Part shown: positions 11,167 through 22,498 of the stretch, piece by piece
How the letters are laid out: each line of letters opens with the position of its first letter
Position numbering within the stretch: the stretch's first letter is position 1
Notes under the pieces: model-generated
What the model was told of the DNA's origin: nothing
Databases searched by the model: none
Seen by the model: the letters and a program-made list of their open reading frames with translations, nothing else
From: Euryodendron excelsum
Taxonomy: Eukaryota; Streptophyta; Magnoliopsida; Ericales; Pentaphylacaceae
Assembly: GCA_033060915.1 (NCBI GenBank)
Contig: CM065393.1
Coordinates: 7,860,001-7,924,000, forward strand
Direction: 5' to 3'
Length of the DNA stretch: 64,000 nt
Program-made: the position numbers and the translations under genes

Positions 11167-11989
11167 CTCATAGTAAGGCATATAAAGTCTATAATAATAG
11201 GACTCTAGTGGTTGAAGAATCAGTCCATGTCACTTTTGATGAACATAACTCTCTATCTAGAAATGTTGTGAGTGATGACATAAATGAAATGAAGCAAAAT
11301 TTAAACAAGGTGAACATCAATCTAAACTCAAATAAAGACTCACAAAATAATAAAGAAGTGCAAGAAGCCTCATCAAGCCAACAAGATGTCAATGAAGGTC
11401 TAACTAAGGAGTGAAAATTTGTGTATAACCATCCAACTGAGCAAATCTTAGGTGATCCTTCACAAGGGGAAAGAACTAGATCCTCGCTTAGAAATAAATG
11501 TAATCATTTTGCATTTTTATCTCAACTAGAACCAAAATGCTTTCAAGATACTGAAAATGATGAGTTTTGGATAAATGCTATGCAAGAGGAATTGAACCAA
11601 TTTGAAAAGAATATGGTACGGCACATTGTTCCTAAACCTAATAATCATCCTGTTATTGGAACCAAAAGGGTCTTTAGAAACAAAATGGATGAATCTGGAA
11701 TTATTGTGAGGAACAAGGCAAGACTTGTTACTTAAGAATATAGCCAAGAGGAAGGCATTGACTTTGATGAAACTTATGCTCCGATAGCTAAATTGAAAGC
11801 TATTACAATGTTGCTTGCATTTTCATGTCTTAAGAACTTCAAACTTTATCAAATGGATGTCAAAAGTGTATTTCTAAATGATTTTATCACTGCAGAAGTA
11901 TATGTTGAGCAACCTCTTGGCTTTGAAGATCCAAAGTTTTCTAATCATATTTTCAAATTATCAAAGGCTTTATATGGTTTGAAGCAAGC

Positions 11990-12225
11990 TTTTTTTTTTT
12001 TTTTTTTTTTTTGCTGACGGGGGGAACCTACCCGGTTTATCGCCAAGGTCAACCTCCGGTGTAGTCGACCGGTAAACCACCCCGGGCCCACGCAATACCC
12101 AGCTAACCACGTGGTCCGTTTAAGACATAAGGCTTACGCCTTCGACGGGTGGCCCCAAGAATCAATCCCATGACCTTCAAGTGGGGAGTAGTTCCATTTA
12201 GCCATCTGGGACAACCCTTGGGGTT
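11990..12225 (-). mobile_element. tRNA-derived SINE inserted in Copia RT, 236 bp
   Basis: A 13-bp duplication GTTTGAAGCAAGC flanks it exactly (11977-11989 and 12226-12238). The plus strand begins with 23 T (11990-12012), the A tail of a minus-strand element. The minus-strand head has A-box-like TGGCTAAATGG and B-box-like GGTCATGGGATTGATTC. The Copia peptide KALYGLKQA is split between G and the next segment. Its sequence does not resemble the SINE at 3947-4158, so two families are present. Confidence 0.92.
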
Positions 12226-13429
12226 GTTTGAAGCAAGCCCTAAGGGCTTGGTATGAAATATTGAGCAAATTTTTTTATTAAAAATAGTTTCTCAAGAGGA
12301 AAGATTGACACTACTCTTTTTATTAAGATTAGAAATAATGATATGCTTTTAGTACAAATATATGTAGATGACATTATATTTGGTGTTACTAATAAATTGC
12401 TTTGTAAGAAATTTGCCAAGTGTATGCAAGAAGAATTTGAAATGAGTATGATGGGAGAACTCAATTACTTTCTCGGTCTTCAAATCAAGTAATCAAAGGA
12501 AGGTATTTTTATCAACCAAGCCAAATATATCAAGGATTTAATCAAAAAATTTGGCATGGAAGATGCAAAGCCTATAAGTACTCCAATGAGTACTTCAACA
12601 AAATTGAATAGTGATGAGAAAGGTAAATCTATAAATACAAAACTTTATATAAGCATGATAGGCTCATTATTATAGTTAATGGCTAGTAGGTCTGATATTA
12701 TGTTTAATGTTTGTCTTTGTTCAAGAATCTCATGTAATTGTTGTGAAGAGGATTTGTAGATATCTCAAGCATACACTTAACCTTGAATTATGGTATCCAA
12801 ATGACACATCTTTCAATTTAATTGGTTACACTAATGCTGACTATGCAAGGAGTAGAGTTGATAGGAAGAGCACAAGTGACTCTTACCAACTCCTAGGCAG
12901 CATGCTTGTATCTTGGTTTAGCAAGAAACAAAACTCGGTTGCTTTCTCCACAACTGAGGCTGAATATATAGCAGTTGAAAGTTGTTGTGCTCAAATGTTG
13001 TGGATTAAACATCAATTAGAAGATTATGGCATGACATTTGAATATATACCCATTAGATGTGATAATACTAGTGCTATAAACTTGACTAAGAATCCTATTC
13101 AACACTCTTGCATAAAACACATTGAGATTAGATATCATTTCATATGAGATCATGTGCAAAAATGTGATATTGAATTTGTTTTTGTAAGCACAAATATGCA
13201 ATTAGCTGACATTTTCACAAAATCATTAACTGAAGATAGATTTTGCATGATAAGGAGAGAATTGAGAATGAGAGATCCTATATCTTGATTTTTTCTAAAA
13301 TTAAGTGAAATTCATATCATTTGTGTTTTAAATATAATAAAATGTTTTGATTGATTGTATGAAATAAATTTCTTATTCTTATGATTCATTGCATGCTCAT
13401 ATTGGAACATTTTTTTTCTCTTCAAGAGA

Positions 13430-13612
13430 AGAAGTCGACACCTAAACTCTATGTGTCGACCTCTGGGTTCATAAATGTTCAATCTAACACACTCTGTCTT
13501 AAGGTGTCGATACCTCATCCCTCAGGTGTCGACACATCAGAACAGAGAGTTCAAGATGAACTTTTGAAACCCAAGTGTCGACACCTAAGGTTCATGTGTC
13601 AACACTTGTGTC
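13430..13612. repeat. Second palindrome array, between pol and env-like ORF
   Basis: Six or more TGTCGAC-type sites (near 13433, 13459, 13505, 13526, 13577 and 13597) occur in the non-coding spacer. They match the core seen in the two LTRs. Confidence 0.6.
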
Positions 13613-13808
13613 GGGCTCATATATTTTAAAACACCCCAACTTTACAACCATTTGAAATTATTCTCTCTTTATATATATATATATATATATATATCTTTTT
13701 CGAACCAAAACCAACCAACACCAATTGCCCCTCAAATTTCTCATCCAAACATCATATAAACCCTAACCGATCCATTCCTAACCTCTCTCAACCTTCATTA
13801 ATCCTTCC

Positions 13809-15350
13809 ATGGCACCCAAATATGACAGATCAAAGAAGGGTAAGAAAGCTCTAAATGTGTCGACCCCTCAACCTTAAAAGGGCCACAAAAGGAAATACAA
13901 TAGGTAATCGAGCAAGGATAAGGAGGAGAAGAAGAAAAACAAGAAGGGAGATTCTCGGTCCTCCACAGCCTTATAAAAGAATGAGTTATAATTTAGTGAA
14001 GCAAAGCCCAAGAGAGGTAAAATACTATTTTCTCTTTTAAAAAGGTTTTCCACGGTAGATGGGTGGATTACACATTCTTTAACATATATAGATTTGAGTT
14101 GGACACAAAGCTGGGGAATTTGGGATGGAAACCCATGACAACCCTAAGAGATGATATGTACCCTGACCTTGTTGCCTATTTTTATGCTAATGTTGAAAAG
14201 AATATGAAAATGTATCTATTATAATTTATGTAAAGGGTGTCACTTTTATTTTAAGTAGAACTGTTATTAGAGAAATTCTTGGCATTGGACTTAGAGGAGA
14301 AGTGTATAGAGATGATGTGCCTATAAAAGAACAATTAAAAGTCCTTTATGAAAAGGAGATGGATGAATGTATATAGCCCCTAGCCAATGACTTGCCTCTT
14401 GAACTTAGATTGGTGCATCACTTTGCTTGCACTATATTTATTCCCAAGGCTAGAAAATATGAATAGATTTCTGGCAAAGAATTGGTCTTCTTGTGGGCTT
14501 ACTTAACTGACTTTAAAATAAACTTGCCCTCGTTCATATTGGATCATATATTTAAAGCCACCATAGCCAAAATTAGCCTACCATATGGCATCTTTCTGAC
14601 CCAAATCTTTAAACATTTCAACATAGATTTAAAGAATGAGAAGAAGAGAACCCCAAAGTCTATTAGTGATTAATACAATGAAAATACTCTCAAAAGGAAG
14701 AGGTATATTCTAAAAGGTATCAAGTGGACTCCTATACTCACCAAGAAAATACATCAGAGTGAGAATTCCAAAGAAAAGACCACAATAGGGAGTAGTTCTA
14801 AAGGAAGGAGTACCAAAAGAAACCTTGTTCAAGATTTTGAGGAAAGTGAAGGTGGCATCGGTGGGTTCATGGCACAAGTGATGGAATCCTTAGAAAAATT
14901 GAACAAGAAGGCAGACATTATTGCCACAAAAATGATGTTTATTGAAAAAAAAAAGTAAGAGAATTGAAGAAGGAAGTGAATTTTCTGAGAAAAAGAAAAG
15001 GAAAAATGGAAAATGTTAAAAAAGAAGAAGAAGAGGAAGGGGAGAAAGAACACTTAGAAGAAGACAACCTTGAAAAAGAAGCAAATGAGGGTGAAGAGGA
15101 TAAAAGAGAAGGTGAAGAAGAAAATGAAAAAGATAAAGGAGAAGGTGGAAATGAAGAAGACAAAGGTAAAGATGGTGAAGAGGAAGAAAATGCTAAAAAG
15201 GATACTGGGGCAGAGGAACAAAGCCAAGAATATGACTCTTCTGCAACTGAATATGATGCTCTTATTCCTTCTTCTGGTCACAAATATGGGCTGAGAGATA
15301 GACCTAGAAAGAAATTCTCAAACACCATAGAAAACCCTCTTGTACTATAA
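13809..15350 (+). pseudogene. Sirevirus env-like ORF (putative plant transposon protein), broken
   Basis: It starts at an ATG in good context (13809, MAPKYDRSKKGKK) and ends at a TAA near 15350. The middle part, across several frames, matches a domain annotated in plants as 'putative plant transposon protein': segments LVHHFACTIF, ELVFLWAYLTDFKINLPSFI and LPYGIFLTQIFKHFNIDL (14400-14630). A coiled-coil-like stretch (ESLEKLNKKADIIATKM) and a very acidic Glu/Lys-rich C-terminus (14964-15240) follow. The frame is broken by stops at about 13876, 13911, 14218 and 14671 and by frameshifts (one near 14950). No clear hydrophobic membrane segment is visible. Function in Sireviruses is not established. 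Confidence 0.75.
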
Positions 15351-15995
15351 CCCCATCTCCACCTCCCTCTCCCAACTAAGCTCACCCACTTTTGTCTTCC
15401 CTCTTGCTTTTTCTCTCTTGCATTTTCATTTCTGCATATTCAAAGAATGGTGTGTTATCCTCAAAGACAATATTTATGTAATATTTTGTGAATGTTAATT
15501 GTCTGAACCTTTGTAGTATTTTTGTTAATGAAATATGACTTTGATATTAATGCTTTGATGAATGTGTGGATTGCTGCCTTATTTATAGTTATTATCTTGT
15601 TTTAAAACTTTTGCTATTATACCTGTCTAAATTCTGTCTTTTATTTCTTTTTTTAATGAATTGACAAAAAGGAAAAGAAGAATAGTAATGGTAATGGTTT
15701 TAGGATAATGCTTACCAAATGTCTGATTTAAGTGTATGACTTTTGTTTAAGTGTATGCTTACCAAGTGCCTAATTTAAGTGTATGACTTTTGTTTAAGTG
15801 TATGCTTGCCTAATAACTCTTGCTTTAACTGCTTACCAAATGTCTTGTTTTTGAATGTATGACTTGTTTAATGGAAAGAAAATTTGAATATGGTTAATGG
15901 GAAGAAAATTTGCATATAGTACGTGGGGAGAATCTATAACTTCTCCTATGATTGCTTTAATAATATTGCTTTGAAGAATTTTTGAATTATAAAAG

Positions 15996-16098
15996 AAAGG
16001 GGGAGCATTTTTCTGGCATGAAATCCTGCTCTTTGCTTATTTCATTTTGTCTCATACTTACTTTGCAAAGGTTTTATCATCATCAAAAAGAGAGAGAT
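15996..16098 (+). other. Purine tracts upstream of the 3' LTR
   Basis: AAAGGGGGAG (about 15997-16006) and AAAAAGAGAGAGA (16086-16098, touching the LTR) are polypurine tracts, the second placed where plus-strand priming occurs. Repeated purine tracts are known from Sireviruses. Confidence 0.7.
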
Positions 16099-17522
16099 TG
16101 TTGACTCCGTACCTTAATTTTGATGATAACCAAACCTTATGTTAGTTTTCTAATATCTTTATTTAGTGTGCAAAAAAATAGAAAATAAATCAAAGATTTA
16201 ATAGTTTTTGTATATCAAAGATTATGACATACCAAGAAAGCTTATGCATAACAAGCTGAGGATGAGAAATGGAGAAGAATGACATATATTCAAATATCAA
16301 TCCAATGAATTGATTTCGAAGATATTGAAGGCCCTTAAAGAAGAAATCATCAAGCTTTTGGAAGATACATTGAAGATTCAAGAAGATGGTCTTGAAGGCA
16401 TCAAAGGTTGTTTAAGTTTGATCAACAAGGAAAAATTCTATCCAAAATTAAATTGGAGCTCCTTCAAGTAACTACACTTAACTGAAGATCATTTAAGAGC
16501 TTCTTGATACCCCAAAGTGAACACCCCTTGAAGAACTTGAATTATCTGGAAAAAAAAATTGGCCAAGAAAAGTATAAAAGACAATATCTGAGTTCAATGA
16601 GTCGACACATGAAACCAGAAGGCAAGACTTCAAAAATGCACTACAAGTGTCAGCACATGGGTTTAATATGTTGACACATGAAGATAGAGGGCAAGACTTA
16701 AGGAAAGTAATTGTAGATGTCGACACATGGTCTTGAAAGGTCAATACATAGAAGGCAGTGACCAAGGACAAGCACGATGTGTTAACACATAGTCTTAAGG
16801 TGTCGACACATGCAAGCCAGTGACCAAATAACAGCATGATGTGTCGACACATGGAGTATATGTGTCGACACCTGGGTCTAACGGTTATATTTTTAAACGT
16901 TATATTGGTCTGATCTCGCATTAAATGAAGCCCCAACCGCCTCCAATAGCTCAAATTGATAAAAGGGTTTATATAGAAGGCTCCATGTAAGCACCTCATT
17001 TTTGCCCACTCGACAATCTCTGGCCTGACCAAACTCCCTTTCTAAAACTTTGTAAGCACATTCAAGCCCAAATTAACTTTCAAACCCCTATCCAATCAGG
17101 CACGTCTTGAGAAGGTTCAAAATCCCTCAAGACGGTAAGTCCACCCTTCCAAAATGTCCTTAGACGGTTTGGCATGCTCAATACGCCATCTTGTTCAATT
17201 TCGGTCTCATTTCGGTCAACTCTAGCCAAAATGACCACTTTGCCCTTGGACGCCCCAGCACAATACAAATCCCACCAAATACTGAAAAACTCTTCTAGGA
17301 CCATTCTCGGATAGTCTAGCACGCTTTACATGCCACTATAACCCATTCTAACCTTTTTCAACTAATTCCAATCAAAATGAAAGTTTTACCCTAGCAGCCC
17401 AAACGTGTCCCGAGACTACGCCGGTCCTAGGTATTAAACGACGGGTCTCATCATACACCCCTGTTTAACCCAAGGTGAGCCCCACGACTCTAAACACTCT
17501 CGACTCAACGAAAGTCCCCCTA

Positions 17523-17956
17523 GAGCGTCTCGTAGATGCTCCGCCAGGGTCGCCTTTTCTCTTGATTCCCTATAATGCACCGTCAAACGACTTGAGAAAT
17601 GTGTAAACCAAGAAATTCCTGAAAGCTCATCGATAGGTCCTTCCATCGACACGGCTCGATCGGATCGATCGCTTCCCAAAGCCCCCGATCGCATGGCTCG
17701 AAAACTGCCACTTTCAGTAACTCTTAGAGTGTCTTCCAAACGCTCCGCCAAGGTTGACTTTTTCTCCAATTCTTTTATTATAACACACCGTTAAACAACT
17801 TGAGAAATGCATAAATTAGAAAATTTTCAAAAGTATTTCCAGAACACTTTCCATTGGTATGGTCCGATTGGAGAGATCGCTTCCTGAAAATCCCGATCAC
17901 ATGGCCCACAAACGGCTACTTTTGAACACTCGTGGAGCGTCTCGCAGACGCTCTAC
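17523..17956. repeat. U3 tandem repeats, about 204-208 bp period
   Basis: A GAG(C/T)GTCT block recurs at 17523, 17727 and 17935, each followed by the same order of sub-motifs (CGCTCCGCC, ACTTGAGAAATG, GATCGCTTCC). The third unit is partial. The same organisation is visible in the inverted copy around 31560-32010. The third block, GAGCGTCTCGCAGACGCTC, is a perfect hairpin. Confidence 0.7.
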
Positions 17957-18335
17957 AAAAGTGTGTTTTCGTGCACACTTCCCGAGATAATATTTCACTC
18001 TTCTGAACACCTTTCAAGCTTCTCAAAAATTCAAAATTCATGAGAAATACTAGGAGAACACCGTGAATGTAACTGATTTTTTCAAATCTGTCTTAGATTG
18101 CACAATTATCAAGGCAAAGTTTAAACGAACATTCCCAGTGGCGGAGTGTATGCTACATGCACCCAGATTTTAATTAGATCGATCAAACTTTGCTTAGCCC
18201 TTAAGATTTAACCAATACAATGTGTGCCACGTGGCATTCAATGAGAGGAACAGTACTGGCACATGTAGCACATGCACTAGGGAAAAATTTACCCAAGCGC
18301 ATGTATTATATGCGCCAAGCCCCTCTAGCTTTGCC

Positions 18336-18343
18336 TATAAATA
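18336..18343 (+). promoter_or_regulatory. TATA box of large LTR copy 1
   Basis: TATAAATA lies in CCTATAAATACA, downstream of CCAAT and CACGTG motifs. The matching box in copy 2 is at 31179-31186 on the minus strand. Confidence 0.6.
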
Positions 18344-19829
18344 CAGACCTTCCCCTTTGCGTATTCTAGAATCGAAATTGATAGCGAAGGTCTGCAAAAA
18401 CTGCTCCAGAATCTCGAATTCCTATATACACTTCACACTTCAAACACTTAGGCTAGATTCCACCTCCCTCTTGTCTATACACTACACCTATATAGCCTTC
18501 AATGCCATAGAAGACCTCATTCCAGCCCTTTTAAGCCTATTCAAGGCTATTCAAGCTCAAGTTAAAGCATCCATGGAGGTTTGAAAGTGTTTAAAGGCAA
18601 AAGGTAAACTTCTCTTTACATTTTTGCAATCCCCACTCCTCTCTTCTCCCTCCCAGCCTACTTAAGCTATTCTTTATTTTAATCTTCATCTTCTACCCCC
18701 CCCCCCCCCTTCATACATGCTTGAAACAAGGAAGCTCTTAGTTCATGCTTAGAGGAAAGTTTGTGAGAGTCACCGTGTAGGGAACTTCTTACAAACCTAC
18801 TTTAAGATGGTATGACCTTAGAGCACCTTGCTATGTGGTGAAGCCTCTAGTCTTGTATGATTTCATGACTCCTTTGCATATAGTTATCTTGTTCATGTTT
18901 TGAATGCTTGGCTTTGTTTTCATGTTCACAATCTTTTTTCCAAAACCCTCACTACCTCTTTTCTATATCTCCATATTCAAAAGATTCCCTAAAAATGGTT
19001 TTAGAGTTGGTTCCTTGAAGCCTAGGTCAAACCCTCAATTTCTACACCTTAGAGAACCCTCCTTAAGGCCCTTGACTTCATTTTGCAACCCTACATTTCA
19101 TGGCTCTTCAAAGTTACACTAAAATGGCTTTCAAACCCTCTTCTTCTATGTTGATTTTTAAGGATTTTACTCTCCTGAACTTTGTGGTTGAAATAGTCCC
19201 TTAGAACCCTCTCTTGAGTGGTTTCCCATTATATTGACCATATGAACCCTAGTTCATTAGTGTTGGTTCAATTCACTTTAAAATGGTTTTCAAAACAACC
19301 CTATTCAAGAGGGGTTCTACAATTCCATTCTCTTTAATTTGCATAAAAGCGATTTCCCTAAAACATTATTTTTACCTTGATTTTTAGAAGTTTTACTCTC
19401 TTGAATATTGTGATTGGAATGGTCCCATGGAGTCTTCTTTGGAGTGATTTCCTTCAAATCAACCATATAAACCCTTATTCTTTAGAGTAGTCTTCAACCT
19501 CTTAAAAGTGATTTTTCAAAACCATCTTTCCAAAACCAATTTTCAAATGATCACTCTCTTTATATTTTCAAGTCTTCAAAAATATCTATTCAATGTTGAT
19601 TTTTACAAGTTTTGCTCTCTTAATTTGTGGGTGAAATGGCTCCAAGGTAACCCTTTCTTGAGTGGTTTTCAAATATCAACCATAAGATCCCAACACTCAC
19701 TTGAGTGGTTTTCATAAAATGATTTTCAAAACCCACTTTCAAATTTCAAGCATAAAACCACCTTTTCAAAAACCCTAGTTTAAAACCACCTTTCCAAAAC
19801 CTTAGCTCCAAATCACCTTTCGAAACCAC

Positions 19830-20215
19830 CTTCTAACCCTAGGTTAACTTGACTCTAGGTCAACCAAACCCTAGGTTAACCTAACCTTAGTTAACCCTAG
19901 GTCACCTCAACCCTAGGTTAACCTAACCCAAGTTAGTTAACCCTAGGTCAATTAAACCCTAGGTCACCTCAACCCTAGGTTAACATAAATTAGTTAACCC
20001 TAGATCAACTAAACCCTAGGTTAACCTAACCTTAGTTAACCCTAGGTCACCTCAACCCTAGGTTAGCCTAACCCAAGTGAGTTAACCCTAAGTCACCTTA
20101 ACCCTAAGTTAACCTAACCTAAGTTAGTCAACCCTAGGTTAACCCAACCCTAGTCTAACCTAACCCAAGTTAGTTTAACCTTAAGTCACTTAACCCTAAG
20201 TCAACTACACCTAGG
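19830..20215. repeat. Telomere-like degenerate array (AACCCTAGGTT units)
   Basis: About 390 bases are built from 15-30 base variants of AACCCTAGGT(C/T)AACC. The core AACCCTAG resembles the plant telomere unit AAACCCT but is not a pure telomere array. The inverted copy has a shorter version at about 29640-29805. Confidence 0.7.
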
Positions 20216-22498
20216 TTGGTAGGCTTCAAGGTTACAATTCAAAGACCCCCTTTTTTAAATAATCCTTCAACTACCATCTCCATGACATATTTTCGAAAAA
20301 AAACCTCCTACTCTCTTGAGATTTCAAAAATCAACTCAAAAACCTTTTCAAATATTCCCACACTCTATCTTTGAAAATGCCTCTAAGAAGTTCTCTTAAA
20401 CTTATCTCAACTAAAATGGCTAGACACTTAACATTTTTCAAAAACTATTTTCAAAATGTTTTTAAAAATTCACAACCCTAATGTGTCCCTTCCCCTTTAT
20501 GGTTAGGGATTCCAAGGGAAAGCGATACATTAAGTACAACCTCTAAGGTTGTCCATATTAGGGTTCTAAGTGTTTTCAAAAGGTCTCTTCAAAAATAATC
20601 TTCAAACATCACATTCTTAAAGCAACCCTAATCCTTCAATAGTTAGAATTGGTCCAAGTGTAAGTGAGACATTCAAGAAGAGTTCTACAACCTAAAAGTT
20701 TCAAAAACCAATGGGAAGTCTCTAGCCTCTTTTTCAAAATTTGTTTTCAAGCTCATTACCCTAAAGGAGTTTAGTTCTTCAATGTCTAACCTCTCAAAGG
20801 TAAATGAAACATTAAACATGTCTTCCATAAGGTGTTCAAAACTACTTTCAAAAGCTTTTCGAAGACAAGTTTATTAAAGCACTTTCAATCCAAACCCTAC
20901 CTTCAAAGTTTTCAAAATAAGACTTCAAAACAATTTCAATACTCTCTTTAGTTATTATAAAACTTTTCCAAAGCTCCGTTAAGTCGTTTTAAAAACACTT
21001 CAAAACTCCCTTCAGTTAATTTCACAAATATTCAAAATCGTCTTCAAATCCAATTTTAAAAACACTTCCAAAAATCCCGAGTCCTATTTCAAAGGCATTT
21101 TCTAAACTCTCAAGTTCTCTTTTTCCAAAGACCTCAAAGTGTCCACAAACCTTTCCAAAGACCTCAAAGCGTCTTCAAACTTTCCAATGGCCTCAATGCG
21201 CCTCTTTTCTATAAAGCCATTACCCGAACTATGAATGACCTGATTCTCGCCAAATGAAATACGTAGACAACCTAAAATGGTGCGATCATAACCCTTATTT
21301 CAACCCAAGTTCTCTTTTCAAAATTCTCTATTAATTCAAAATTTCTATTTCGAATCCCTTCCAAACTTCCATATTTTCAGACATTTTTCTCAAAACTTGT
21401 ATCATGCATTATTCATCCAAAAAGTGATGGCCTAACCCCATTTTCAAAATTCTAAAGTGGATATCAAGTGGATAATTGTAACCGGTTATTTTAGTGAGTG
21501 AATTAAGGGTGACTAAACATGTGGGTACCGAAAGGGCGGGATAGGGTGATGATCTTATGATTTCTATTTTTAAAAGACTAAAATGGAGTTATTTTCAAAG
21601 AGGGCTTCAAAACTTTTCAAAAGGGTGTTAAAAAAGCTCTTTTCTAAAAACCTTCTTAGGAGGGACTTTTCAAAATGATTTCGAAAAATCCTAAGTCTAA
21701 TCTTCGGATTATACTTAGTTTTAGGTGACCTAACTCACCTTAATCAAGTTAGGTGGTGACTCCAAACTTTTTAAAAAAGCCCTTAAATCAAATCAATTTC
21801 AAATTCAAACCTAGTAGCACTTATCCTTCTCAAAAGATGAGTTTTAATAACAGAGTATTGTGCTTTTTCTCGAGCCGAAAGGAGTTGGTTAAAAACCAAA
21901 GCGCGACACTCCAAACACTTTTATTGATAAGAGATACAATATTCTTCTAACATTTGATGATCTTAAGCTGAACACTCCTTACATATCAAAATATTCCCTT
22001 TGTCCTCAAGGGTTGGCATTTAGTAAGCTAGTCAATTCTCATCTACTCTTCATAGAGAGTGTGTGCTTCAATTGTATATTTCCTATACACTTGTGAGTTA
22101 GAGTTTGAGTGTTTTCTAGTTTAAAAAAAACACTTGTGTAAATTTGAAAAATCTTAGAGAAAATTCTTGAGATATTGAAGCTTGGGTGTAAGCTTCAAGG
22201 AGAGTAAGCTAGGCATTTCAACTAGCCTCCACCTTGTAATTAGATATTGCATAGTGGAAGAAGACTTCAAAGGGATCTTGGGGTGAGGACGTAAATCACA
22301 AGTTGTGGTTAAACTTCGGTAATTCTTAGTGTCTCATTTTGTGTTTTGCTTTCATTTCTTGCTTGATTATATTGCATTGCATAAACCTTGAATTACTATT
22401 ACATTACTTAGATTAATTTTAATTAGTCTTAATTGCAATTAGTTTTGAAAAACCCAATTCACTTCCTTTCTTGGGTTGCCTCTTAGGCCAACAAAACT

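Larger units (their letters stand above)
6334..13288 (+). pseudogene. Sirevirus-like gag-pol polyprotein, broken
   Basis: It starts at the ATG at 6334, 40 bases after the primer site. In order: UBN2-type gag (6334-6960), CCHC knuckle CFECKKLGHIGAYC (7171-7212), a long coiled coil (about 7480-7710), a second knuckle CQKVGHITTRCY, protease motif WYSDSGC (8010-8030), GAG-pre-integrase (WLWHKRLGHI, 8400), the integrase core with the DDE residues in HMDL, TDHGGE and QQNEVVERKN (8592-8920), RT with QMDVKSVFL and YVDD (11800-12480), and RNase H with the TEAEYIA motif (12740-13150). The frame closes at 13286-13288. Many in-frame stops (for example 6410, 6882, 7960, 8558, 9005, 11412, 11733, 12490) and three insertions destroy it. 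RT is split by a SINE just before its active site. Confidence 0.9.
16986..21908 (+). mobile_element. Large solo LTR (4923 bp), coding-free, copy 1
   Basis: It begins TGTAAGCACC, ends AAAGCGCGACA and is flanked by CTCCA (16981-16985 and 21909-21913). No second copy of its start is found inside, there is no primer site and no pol domain, so it looks like a solo LTR of a large Gypsy-like (possibly Ogre/Tat-like) element. U3 carries about 205-bp tandem repeats (17523-17956), a CCAAT and CACGTG stretch near 18211-18233, and a TATA box (18336-18343). The remaining 3.5 kb would be R-U5. A second, inverted copy lies at 27880-32970. Confidence 0.85.
4814..22493 (+). mobile_element. Sirevirus-like Ty1/Copia retrotransposon with nested insertions
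   Basis: Both LTRs start TGTTGACT and end CCAACA. The 5-bp target duplication AAACT lies at 4809-4813 and 22494-22498. Order: LTR, primer-binding site, gag with coiled coil and CCHC knuckle, DSG protease, integrase, YVDD reverse transcriptase, RNase H, env-like ORF, purine tracts, LTR. An env-like frame after pol plus repeated purine tracts is the known Sirevirus arrangement. Four later insertions sit inside: solo LTR 9027-9629, LINE 9792-11166, SINE 11990-12225 and a 4.9-kb solo LTR 16986-21908. In the first 100 aligned LTR bases I count about 9 differences, mostly C/T and G/A, so the insertion is old. Confidence 0.9.
16099..22493 (+). repeat. 3' LTR of the Sirevirus-like element, split by a 4.9-kb insertion
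   Basis: Native segments are 16099-16985 and 21914-22493. They align end to end with 4814-6278 once the insertion and one copy of CTCCA are removed. The break is about 20 bases after the LTR TATA box, so this LTR copy is cut close to its transcription start. Confidence 0.92.

Noticed and set aside
14829..15281. Several minus-strand frames rich in Phe/Ser
   Set aside because: They are antisense shadows of the Glu/Lys-rich end of the env-like ORF.
19830..20215. Interstitial telomere
   Set aside because: Units are degenerate, of mixed length, and contain TAGGTTAACC; they belong to the LTR family, since the inverted copy has them too.
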